64,000 nucleotides of DNA from Pinus tabuliformis (lineage: Eukaryota; Streptophyta; Pinopsida; Pinales; Pinaceae), in contig CM062807.1 of assembly GCA_031772625.1 (NCBI GenBank), forward strand, positions 1,148,591,007 through 1,148,655,006. The letters are read 5' to 3'. The notes under the pieces were generated by a model. The model saw only the letters and a program-made list of their open reading frames with translations. It had not been told where the DNA came from and searched no databases. A program made the translations under genes and the position numbers. Position 1 is the first letter of the stretch. Every line of letters starts with the position of its first letter. Below, piece after piece: positions 34,353 to 43,815 of this stretch.

Positions 34353-36182
34353 AAAGAAGAGGATATATTCCAGGAACAAAGCCTAGATGAAGAACAAATA
34401 AATCCGACCATATCTTGTAATGCATTGGAGGGAATTACCACTCCTCAAACCATCAAGATAGAAGGACAAATCAAGAAGAAAAAGGCAATAGTGTTGATTG
34501 ATTCAGGAAGCACCCACAATTTTATTCATTGTAGGATAGCAAAAGAATTGAATTGCTTCCTATATCCAACACCAGAGTGTCAAGTGATGATTGCAAATGG
34601 AGGAACAATAAATTGTTCTGGAAAGTGCCATAATATCAAGCTATCCATGGGAGAATATGTATTGACTAACCCAATTCTTTCCATTCCAATGGGAGGTGCT
34701 GATGTTGTACTAGGAGTCCAATGGCTACAATCCTTGGGTACAATAGCTTTTAATTTTCAAGAACTTTTCATGAAATTTTCTGTGGAAGGAAAGGAAGTTG
34801 AATTAAGGGGTATTACAGGGAAACCAGGAAAGGTAATCAGCTCTAATGGCATGACAAAGCTTCTAAAAAAGGAGCAAAGAGGTGTAATTGCACAATTATG
34901 TTCGCTAGATGTTTCCACATTGGAATCATCTATTTCTCCAGATCTCCAAAAAGTCCTGGACAATCATTCCAAGGTATTTGAAACTCCCAAAGGTCTCCCA
35001 CCTATGCGTGATCATGAGCATGCTATTCATCTGATTCCAGGAAGTGTTCCTCCAAACATCAGGCCGTACAGATATCCATATGTCCAAAAAAGTGAAATTG
35101 AACGTATGGTTGTAGAAATGCAAGAGGCTGGTATAATTCAACCAAGTCAAAGTTCTTTCTCAGCTCCAGTAGTATTGGTGCACAAGAAGGATGGATCATG
35201 GCGCATGTGTCCAGATTCTAGGGAGCTCAACAAGCTCACTATTAAAGATAAGTTCCCCATTCCTGTCATTGATGAATTACTGGATGAACTGCATGGATCA
35301 ATTTACTTCACCAAGTTGGATCTTCGTTCGGGATATCATCAAATCAGAATGAAGATTGAAGACATTCCGAAAACGGCATTTAGAACTCATGAGGGTCATT
35401 ATGAATTTTTGGTCATGCCTTTTGGCCTTACCAATGCACCTTCAACATTTCAAGGTTTGATGAATTCAATTTTCAAACCATTCCTTAGAAAATTTGTGTT
35501 GGTATTTTTTGATGATATACTAATCTACAGCAAGTCTTGGAAGGATCATGTTGAACATGTTGACAAGGTGCTACAACTATTGGAGGAGAAACAATTATAT
35601 GCAAAAAGATCCAAATGTTTCTTTGGAGTCCAAGAGGTGGAATATTTGGGTCATATTGTATCTCATGAAGGAGTTAAGGTAGACCCTAGCAAAATTAAAG
35701 CCATTAAGGAATGGAAAATCCCCACATCCATAAAGCATCTGCGAGGATTTCTTGGGTTGACAGGGTATTATCGCAAGTTCGTTAAGAATTATGGGAGAAT
35801 AGCAGCACCTCTAACAACATTATTGAAGAAAGATTCATTTTCATGGATTCCGGAAGCAACAAAGACCTTTAAACATCTTAAAGAGGCAATGTGCCAAGCA
35901 CCGGTCTTAGCTACACCGGACTTCACAAAAACCTTTATTGTGGAATGTGATGCTTCAGGAAATGGAATTGGTGCTGTTCTAATGCAAGATGAAAGACCCA
36001 TTGCTTTTGAAAGTCGTCCAATCAAGGGAAAGTTTTTAAGCAAGGCTATTTATGAGAAGGAAATGTTGGCAATACTCCATGCACTTAAGAAATGGAGACC
36101 CTACCTAATGGGAAGACACTTCAAGGTAAAAGCGGATCATGATAGCCTTAAATACTTTTTAGAACAAAGATTATCCTCTTAA
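34353..36182 (+). pseudogene. Element 5 protease, RT and RNase H
   Basis: The open frame starts before the first ATG at 34425. Protease motif: [14 protein letters not shown], with D-S-G intact. RT motifs: [50 protein letters not shown] and [16 protein letters not shown], so the two catalytic aspartates are intact. RNase [19 protein letters not shown] and [17 protein letters not shown], cut by a TAA at 36180-36182 where Element 8 has a sense codon. Apart from that stop the domain set is complete. Confidence 0.93.
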
Positions 36183-36575
36183 GAGCAACAAAAGTGGGTC
36201 ACAAAGATGTTGGGTTATGACTTTGAAATCATCTACAAAAAAGGGAAGCAAAATGTGGTGGCAGATGCACTCTCAAGAAAGGATGAGGATATGGAAGCAT
36301 TGTTGTGTGCCATTTCTATTATCCAACCAGATTGGATAAACGAAGCAAAGGAGGAATGGAAGAATGACGAAGAAGTGTGGGCACTTATTCGAAAGCTACA
36401 ACAAGATTCCAGTACTTCTGATACATTTAGCTGGAAAAATGGTTCGTTATGGTACAAAGATCGCTTATACCTCTGTAAGAATTCCCAGCTAAAACAAAAT
36501 ATTCTTATGGAATTGGAAACGTCTCCCTTAGGAGGGCACTCAGGATTTTTAAAAACTTACCACAGGGTTAAGTAG
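36183..36575 (+). pseudogene. Element 5 RNase H end and integrase zinc region
   Basis: In the same frame as the preceding block. It reads MLGYDFEIIYKKGKQNVVAD then ALSRKDED, a linker with NGSLWYKDRLYLCKN, and GGHSGFLKTYHRVK, ending in a TAG. Element 8 shows a lysine codon at that place. H...H of the zinc site is here and the C..C pair follows after the stop. Confidence 0.9.
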
Positions 36576-37760
36576 GAATTTTTTTGGGATGGCCTTAAAT
36601 CAGATATTCAAAAGTTTGTGGTCGAATGTTTGGTTTGCCAACAAAATAAAGTTGAAACAATTAAGACACCGGGTCTATTACAACCTTTATCCATTCCAAG
36701 CCAACGTTGGGAGGAGGTTTCAATGGATTTTATCACAGGTTTACCCAAGTCTGAGGGAAAGAGTGTCATCATGGTGGTAGTTGACAGACTTACCAAGTAT
36801 GCACACTTTTGTGCATTATCACATCCATTTAAAGCCAGTACAGTTTCTACTGCATTTATGGAAACAGTTCAAAAGCTACATGGAAACCCAAATATTATTG
36901 TAAGTGATAGAGATCCCATTTTCACTGGAAATTTTTGGACAAAATTATTTTCTTGTCTTGGTACTCAGTTAGCTCATAACTCATCTTATCATCCTCAATC
37001 TGATGGGAAAACTGAGATAGTAAACAAATGTTTGGAAGGATATCTTCGTTGCTTTGTATCTGATAAACAGACACAATGGGTCAAATGGTTACCTCTAGCT
37101 GAATGGTCGTATAACACTTCCTTCCATACAACAACAAAAATGACCCCATTTGTGGCACTTTATGGGTACCAACCACCATCAATCACATCATATTTAAGAG
37201 AAAATTCTAAGGTTCAGGCAGTGGAACATCACATTGAACATCAACAACAAGTCCTCCAACTCTTAAAGGATAACCTCGTGTTGGCACAGAATAGAATGAA
37301 ACAACAGGCATATCAACATCGCAGTGAAAGAAGTTTTGATGTAGGTGATTGGGTATTCCTACGGCTACAACCATATAAGCAAATGTCCCTAAAGCAAGCT
37401 AAGAAGGATAATAAATTATCACCAAAGTATTATGGTCCGTACAAGGTGTTGGAAAAGATTGGTACTATGGCATACAAATTGGAGCTTCCTGCAGCTTCTC
37501 GATTGCACCCAGTTTTCCATGTTTCATGTTTAAATAAGGTTATAGGTGACAAGCTCCCAGTTCAAACAATATTGCCAGAACTTGACGAGGAAGGAAAAAT
37601 TATATTGGAACCGGAAGTAGTCACAGAAACAAGAACTCGACAGCTACGAAATCGATCAATTTCAGAGTATCTTATCAAGTGGAAGAACTTATCCGCTGAA
37701 GATTCCACATGGGAGGATGAGAATTTTATGCAGAAGTATCCAGAACTGCTTAAGCGTTGA
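36576..37760 (+). pseudogene. Element 5 integrase core and chromodomain
   Basis: In the same frame again. CLVCQQNK completes the zinc site. The core has [35 protein letters not shown] and YHPQSDGKTEIVNK, giving D-D-E intact. The C-terminal region shows GDWVFLRLQPYKQMSLKQ and ASRLHPVFHVSCLNKVI. The chromodomain is SISEYLIKWKNLSAEDSTWE near the end. The frame closes at a stop 30 bases before the LTR. There is no intron before this chromodomain, unlike Elements 1 and 3. Confidence 0.92.
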
Positions 37761-37776
37761 GGACAACACTTTTTTT

Positions 37777-37788
37777 AAAGGAGAGGGG
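37777..37788 (+). promoter_or_regulatory. Polypurine tract of Element 5
   Basis: AAAGGAGAGGGG, followed by CA and the LTR start TGTTGGG. Confidence 0.88.
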
Positions 37789-37790
37789 CA

Positions 37791-38123
37791 TGTTGGGTCC
37801 CTATAATACTAGTGATTACCCCATTACTATTGTAGTTATACCCCTTATTTATATTTTTGTGCCCCTATTACCCCCATATTGTTATTTCTGTGCCCCATAG
37901 AATCCCTCTATTGTTATTTTTGTGGCTTTATATTATTATTGTTATGTCGGCTAGATTATATTGTGACTCCTCAGACTCCTATATATAGAAAGGAGGTTTT
38001 ATCATTTGTATCATCCAAGAATTGTTCATTTATGTAATGTAAAGGAGGTTTCCCCCTCGAAGAGGTTGAATTCTAAGGCGTTGATCTTTCTTTTCTATCT
38101 TTTCTTGAGCTGGTTTCATAACA
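37791..38123 (+). repeat. 3' LTR of Element 5
   Basis: 333 bp, equal in length to the 5' LTR, followed by GAGGG, the target duplication. Confidence 0.95.
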
Positions 38124-38128
38124 GAGGG

Positions 38129-38249
38129 ATACATGAAAAAGGGAAGGATATAGTAAAATAGTTAGAGAGAGAGAGAGAGAAAGGAAGGAAGAGAGAGAGG
38201 ATTTGAGAGAATGGAAAGAGGGAGGGAAAGAGAGATGGAGTTGGAGGGT

Positions 38250-38294
<45 letters not shown>

Positions 38295-38655
38295 TCACAA
38301 GGAATATGGAGAGAGAATTTGAGAGGATAGTAGGAGGGCAAAGAGAAAGAGGTGAGGGAGAGGGAGAGAATAGGAAGACAAAGAGCGAGAGATGAAGAGA
38401 AAGACAAAGGGATAGATAGATAGATTAGAGAAAGAGAGTGTACCTTTTGTGGGTGATATAGAGAGACAAATGGAGATAGAGATATAGATAAAAAGTGAGG
38501 AGAGGGAAGAATAGAGAGATGGGGAGAGGGAGGGATGGAAAGAAAGATTGATATATATGGAGTGAGAGAGCATGTGTGTTTTGGGATTAAGATAGAGAGA
38601 CAAAAAAGGAGAGATGGAGGGAGATATAAATATAGATGGAGGGGGGAGAGAGGGA
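38129..38655. repeat. GA-rich satellite tract, part 3
   Basis: A continuation of the GA-rich tract, including an almost pure (GA)n run at 38249-38291. The longer motif with GGGTGATATAGAGAGACAAA (about 38450) and a variant GGGATTAAGATAGAGAGACAAA (about 38583) recurs here. Confidence 0.92.
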
Positions 38656-38841
38656 CGAAGATTTCTTGCACTTGATGCACTGACTTCAGTGTAGATGGTG
38701 ATTTCCAATCCAATTTGATTGTTTGCACTATATGCATTTATTTTAGTGTAGATGTTGATTTCTAATTATATTTGATTACTTGCGTTAGATGAATTGATTT
38801 CAATGTAGATGATTTCTAATCCTATTTGATTGCTTTCACTA

Positions 38842-40368
38842 AATGCAACATTGATTTTTTTTATTTTTTTTTCTGTGTAAAGACTAAGCTATTGTATTAA
38901 AAGAAGAAAAAATATTTACAAAGAGGACTTAGCCTCTGAGGATGCATAAGGCCACCCTCTATCAGAAGAACAAAGAAGGTGCGAGTTGCCACCTGAATTA
39001 CAAAGAGATATTCCATGGAAGTGAACATAGGCGAAGCTGTTGCAGGTGGCCACCTGACTTACAAAAGAGACCCCATCAAAAGAACAGCAGTAAGCTGAGT
39101 TGGCTAACCATTGATTCATAGCTTGTGTCTTGTGGTTTGCTGCTGGTAGCATTGTAACGAAGGAGAGTAAAGAGACCATTATTTCCAGAGTTCTGGAGAC
39201 ACCACGAACTCTGAAAGGTCCCCTACCCAATAACAAAACCTGGGCGCCGCGGATAGAGAAGAATCCCCACCAAAACATGACCATCAAACAAGAGAAGAAG
39301 CAGGAATTAAGCCTTCGGAGGCTCACCTTGTGCATTATCATCGACTTCTGGCGAGAGAGGAAGCCAGTCAAACATGATTGCATCTCCTATATCTTCCAGG
39401 CGAATTTCCGGTGGATGAACCGGTTGCAGATGCGTGGCCAGTCCAACAACAGGCGCCACAGGATTGATATCATCTGGAGGAGGATCTTCTGCATTACCAA
39501 CCTCCGCAATCGCCTGGGCATTTCGAGTTTGAACTTGCTCCCCATCGTCCTCCTCCTGGCTGACAGTTTCCTCCTCTTCCTCCGTGGCAATCACTGTTAT
39601 CATGAAAGAGACAAGCGATTGATTTCGCCTGCACCTGAAGGTGAAGCGGGAGCTATGAACCTGGCTTTCAGAAGGATCCGACTCCTCTGAGGGAGAAGAA
39701 GGAGGTGCAACTATGGCAAGCGGAGGAATTTCTCTGGCTTGAGCTTCCTGCCTTCTTCTTATCCCCCACACTCCTCCTCTTCTCGGGACTCCTCTTTGAC
39801 GCGGGGCCATGAGCAGGGGAGATCTCAAGCACTTAACACTGACAGACGAAGTGCCAGGATGTGACCCAGAACCAGTAATCCCTGAGAGGGGAGGCAAAGC
39901 CGTGACTCTTTCACACAGAAAATCCTTAAGAGAAGCCGAGACAGAATTATGGTACCTCACTTTCCCCTGCACAGCCGAGAGCGAAGAGAGTGCACTCTGG
40001 ACAGAGGTGAAATCTCTGCAACTCCTCACAAAGCCAGAATTGGGCACCTTTCCACCATTATCACCAGAATTCATAACAATACTCCACGCTTTCCAAACCT
40101 GGAGCCAATACTCCATTAAATAGACATCCGCTTGGAACAGTCTGGAACCAGACAGAGCATCTCCCGTCGATTCAGAGTACAGGGCGCTTAAATTCGCCAT
40201 GCTTAAACCCATCTCCCACATTCCTTGTTGTCTCCTCAGCATTTAAAGACTTTAATGCTTAGAAGAACCGTCCTGTCTAGCCACCGGATGATGCCAGCTG
40301 CCCGATGCAACTTGTTCAATCGATCCTCAAGCTGCCACCCGCATCCGGGTGAATGCAACATTGATTTT
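38842..40368 (-). mobile_element. Poly(A)-tailed retroposon with 17-bp target duplication
   Basis: The insertion (38859-40351, 1493 bp) is flanked by AATGCAACATTGATTTT at 38842-38858 and 40352-40368. On the minus strand it begins CACCCGGATGCGGGTG (a small palindrome), contains one ORF of 311 codons and a 3' region of about 440 bp, and ends ACAGAAAAAAAA-like A-rich sequence. Long target duplication plus A-tail indicates target-primed reverse transcription (LINE machinery). No RT domain is present, so it is a processed retrocopy or a non-autonomous LINE relative. Confidence 0.88.
39307..40242 (-). CDS. 311-codon ORF of unknown function in a retroposon
   Basis: The uninterrupted frame starts MLRRQQGMWEMGLSMANLSA. 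It has a basic arginine-rich middle (MAPRQRGVPRRGGVWGIRRR), a proline/serine-rich acidic stretch (PPSSPSEESDPSESQ) and an acidic C-terminal half (TEEEEETVSQEEDDGEQVQT, DPPPDDINPVAPVVG). No known domain was recognised. The start is the first ATG after a leader of about 110 bp. The intact frame suggests either a recent insertion or chance retention. It could be a host gene retrocopy or a LINE ORF1-like protein. Confidence 0.5.
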   Translation of the reverse strand: MLRRQQGMWEMGLSMANLSALYSESTGDALSGSRLFQADVYLMEYWLQVWKAWSIVMNSGDNGGKVPNSGFVRSCRDFTSVQSALSSLSAVQGKVRYHNSVSASLKDFLCERVTALPPLSGITGSGSHPGTSSVSVKCLRSPLLMAPRQRGVPRRGGVWGIRRRQEAQAREIPPLAIVAPPSSPSEESDPSESQVHSSRFTFRCRRNQSLVSFMITVIATEEEEETVSQEEDDGEQVQTRNAQAIAEVGNAEDPPPDDINPVAPVVGLATHLQPVHPPEIRLEDIGDAIMFDWLPLSPEVDDNAQGEPPKA

Positions 40369-40870
40369 ACTGTAGATGGTGATTTCTAATACTAATTGAT
40401 TTCTCGCACTAGATGCATTGATTTTAATGTACATGTTTATTTTTAATAATATTTGATTGCGTGCACTAAATTCATTGATTTCAATGTAGACGATTTCTAA
40501 TCCTATTTGATTGCTTGCACTAAATGCATTGACTTTTAATATAGATGGTAATTTTTAATCCTATTTGATTGCTTACACTAATTGCATTGATATCAATGTA
40601 GATGGTGATTTCTAATACTATTTGATTGCTTACACTATATGCATTGATTTCAGTGTAGATGTTGGTTTATAATCCTATTTTCTTACTTGCACTATATGCA
40701 TTGATTTGAGTGCAGTTGTTGGTTTATAATAGCATTTTCTTACTTGCAATAGATACATTTATTTGAGTGTAAATGTAGTTTTCTAATCTTATTTGATTTC
40801 TTGTAGTAGATGAATTGATTTCAGTGTAGACATTGATTTATAATTTTATGTAATTGGATGTATGAAGGTA

Positions 40871-41810
40871 CATTAATTTTAAATTGATTGGATTAACATT
40901 ATAAATCGATTTCAATGTAAGCATAAAAAATTATTGACAATGTTCCTTGATTTTTGTGTTATAGTAATTCAAGCTATTAATTTTGGAGAGAAGCGCACAG
41001 AAGGTATGATATTTACTACAATACCTCAAGCTAAATATTTAAATGGTTTATGATCGAACCTATACTTTTCATATAATAGATATGAAAAGATGACAAAAAT
41101 AACAAGGGTCACAATAAGAAAAGTAGAATAAACTAGTTTGAGATTAACCACAATGAATACTATTTATAATTGTCTATATTATTATTATTCACTTTTTATA
41201 TCATTCACCACTATTACATTGTCACTTTACATTCAAAAATTTTATTTCATCATTTTTCATGATTAAAGTTATTAACAATATTTATCATCTCAACATGAGA
41301 AAATTTACAATTAAAATGACTCGAATTATTTGAGATATATTTGGCATATTAAAAATGATTATATTAATATTATATGAAGTTACATAGTATTGATAAAATT
41401 AATCATATGTTCATTATATTTTCTTTGGCACCACACAACTGAAACCATCCTAGATCCATCTTAACTCTAGATTTATCAAGCACCAAGAGGGATAAAATCT
41501 CTTGATCCATTTGTTTTTAAGAAACTTCATAATTTTTCCCTATTTAACTCGATAAAGAATTTTTTTTCAATGATTTAGTGATCATTTTACTTAGTATTTT
41601 CATGTCGGAAACTACCATGAATTCATTTCAAGTAGAAATTAGGGATATAAATCACTTCAATTAATATACTAAGCAATCTATTGCTCATCGAATAAATAAT
41701 AATATATGAGTTGTTAATGAAATAGAAAGGAAAGTTATCTTCTGTGAAAAGACTGATATGCTATTTTTCTTTGCTAAACTTAGTTTGATTATAGATTCCA
41801 CAAATATCTT
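40871..41810. other. AT-rich spacer, nothing recognised
   Basis: No coding region, RNA gene or clear repeat was seen. A 61-codon minus-strand frame at 41685-41870 crosses into the Element 6 repeat and is not supported. Confidence 0.6.
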
Positions 41811-42357
41811 TGTAACATACCTTGGTAACCTCATATGAAAAATGCAGGGAGTTAGAAATTTTTTACACAAATTACCCCCATGTAAGTTGTGTAACCATTA
41901 ACAACCATTCTTGTAGTATATTAACATAAACTTTATGATGTAACCTTGCGTCCATTTCATGATTTATTTACCCACATTAATTAATCACATATGTCACATT
42001 ATGCAACAAATCAACATCAAAGCAATCATATAATTGAACATTGAGATACCATGGAAACTCCTATGGTTATAACTAGAAAACATTTAATTTTATTATTAAA
42101 TGTTCATGAGGGTGTTCACCACTCACTCAATGGCTTATAAGGTATTCCATCCCTTATCCATTGTTACAAAATATTACAACAAAATATCATTAAAATACAA
42201 CATACCTAGATAAAAATTATTGCAATCATCATGAAACCATTTACCCACAAATCACCACTATATATCCTTGTGGCAAGATTGTCCCATTAGTGGACCATCA
42301 TGCAGGTCATACTCATCAGCATGGGGCATTACTTCATTCTCTACCTAAATTTTAAAG

Positions 42358-42642
42358 ATAATTTATCTTTGAAACATCATTTCCCAACGCGTTTCGAACC
42401 AACCAGTGTGGTTCATCGTCAGGACAAGTTGAAGAAATAGATCCAGATTAGCAGGTTAAATAGACAGAGCTCTATGTTAACCTACTAAGCTGGATCTATT
42501 TCTTCAACTTGTACTGACGATGAACCACACTGGTTGGTTCGAAACGAGTCGACAAATGATGTTTCATGTGATCTTCGCTGAAAAATCTTTTGTAAACTTG
42601 ATATGGATCACAGAAGCCTAAACTCTACTATAATTTATCTTT
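42358..42642. mobile_element. Fold-back insertion, copy 1 (259 bp), with 13-bp target duplication
   Basis: The insert 42371-42629 is flanked by ATAATTTATCTTT (42358-42370 and 42630-42642). The paralogous segment at about 48010-48022 has a single uninterrupted copy (ATAATTTGTCTTT). Its body is an almost complete palindrome (arms about 92 bp, 42371-42565), starting GAAACATCATTT and closing AAATGATGTTTC, with AGAGCTCT at the centre. A non-palindromic 3' tail follows, containing TGGATCACAGAAG. No coding content. Confidence 0.88.
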
Positions 42643-43521
42643 TTCAAAAATCACCATACTTTCATGTGTCATGAACAAGTTTTGGTAACATGATTAGATA
42701 AAGTATTAATCAATCAATAAGGAATATTTAGAAGCGACCTTTTAACATCTATTCATGTGCATACATGAGATGTAAATATAATATCACAACATGCTTCTTC
42801 TAACAACATTGTGCATGTATAAACAGATAATTATCAAGCATGTCAATGTAATTACCATGTTACTATAGTAATTCTCGCACGTTTACACATTCATATCCAA
42901 GGAAACCATTGTAACCATTCATTTCATTTAATTGATACTAGCAAATTGTGTTTATTTTTCATCCATGTAATTAGATTAAAAGTAATTCAAAGAGATCTAT
43001 CCCCTTAGCTTCTTCTTTTTGCATGTAACTCAGTGATATTTACAATACAATACATATTATCATAATACATAAAATTACATGTCCCCCTCTAAGGAAATGC
43101 TAACATGATAGACACCATTATCATGCATGCAAATGCAAATCTCTTTCTGAAAAGTATCTTTCCCAATATAAAGCTATTTATAAAATCTATTGTATTCAAA
43201 GAGATGTGTTTTTCTAAAACAAAACTAATGTGTTAGTCATTATTTCTTGCATGGCATATATGTATTTTACAAAGGAAAGCTAGTGTGTTCATTGCAAGTA
43301 ATTACTTGTTTTAATTTCGAGGATCTAACATAATACTTATTCTTTTCCATGCACAAATCCTTGTTTCTCTTTTAAAATATATAACACAATAGTTTTACAA
43401 ATCCATTCATGTAGTCGACTGTTGTTTTTATGCTACTACAAATGTCTTATTTTCACATAGTTATTTTCACGAACCCAACATAGTTTCTCTATCTTTTAAG
43501 CATAAATTTCTCATGCATTTT

Positions 43522-43660
43522 CTTTCAAGAAAGTATGATAACAAAATTCTCATACATTTGTTTTCAAGAATGTATGATAACAAAATTCCCATACATTTGT
43601 TTTCAAGAAAGTATCATAACAAAATTCTCATACATTTGTTTTCAAGAAAGTATCATAATG
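43522..43660. repeat. 39-bp tandem repeat, about 3.5 units
   Basis: Units of TTTTCAAGAAAGTATCATAA plus CAAAATTCTCATACATTTG at 43522, 43561, 43600 and 43639 (partial). The paralogous segment (about 48618-48670) has fewer units, so the array expanded or contracted after duplication. Confidence 0.93.
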
Positions 43661-43815
43661 AACCATTCCTTTCGTCATGAGAACTAGGAAAGCTTTTTCC
43701 AAATAATAATCTTAACCTTTTATGCTTTAAACAATGCAATTAAATCAAACTATCCAACATACAACACACAAATCATTTATATTTTTACCCACCAAGACTC
43801 ATAATTTTTGCAAAT

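Larger units (their letters stand above)
32224..38123 (+). mobile_element. Element 5: complete Ty3/gypsy chromovirus with one gag-pol frame
   Basis: Two 333-bp LTRs (32224-32556 and 37791-38123), TSD GAGGG on both sides (32219-32223 and 38124-38128), primer site 32559-32570 and polypurine tract 37777-37788. A single frame from 33234 to 37760 encodes gag, protease, RT, RNase H, integrase and chromodomain, broken only by TAA 34350-34352, TAA 36180-36182 and TAG 36573-36575. There is no frameshift. The LTRs differ at about a dozen positions by eye. Confidence 0.95.
38661..40870. repeat. Degenerate minisatellite, about 57-bp period, about 12 units
   Basis: The unit reads approximately TTGCACTAAATGCATTGATT then TCAATGTAGATG..ATTTCTAATCCTATTTGATTGC. 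There are three to four units before and about eight after the retroposon at 38859-40351, with unit lengths of 54-58 bp and heavy divergence. Confidence 0.9.
41811..43815 (-). repeat. Element 6 LTR-like segment, left copy
   Basis: It begins TGTAACATACCTTGGTAACC and is collinear with 47382-48820: GTAACCTCA.ATGA.AAATGCA, TTTTTTACACAAATTACCC, TTATCAATCAATAA, CATGCTTCTTCTAACAACAT, TTCATTGCAAGTAATTACTT. It is longer because of the fold-back insertion (42371-42629), about 200 extra bp near 43000-43250 and an expanded 39-bp repeat. The right end is where the match fades. Confidence 0.75.

Noticed and set aside
38116..38737. Similar serine/leucine-rich frames at the third GA-rich tract
   Set aside because: Same low-complexity artefact.
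39130..40123. Plus-strand frames of 186 and 104 codons opposite the 311-codon ORF
   Set aside because: They oppose the transcription direction given by the A-tail and have no recognisable domain. They are probably shadows.
43522..43660. CRISPR-like array
   Set aside because: The 39-bp units are contiguous with no unique spacers, and the sequence is a plant nuclear repeat.
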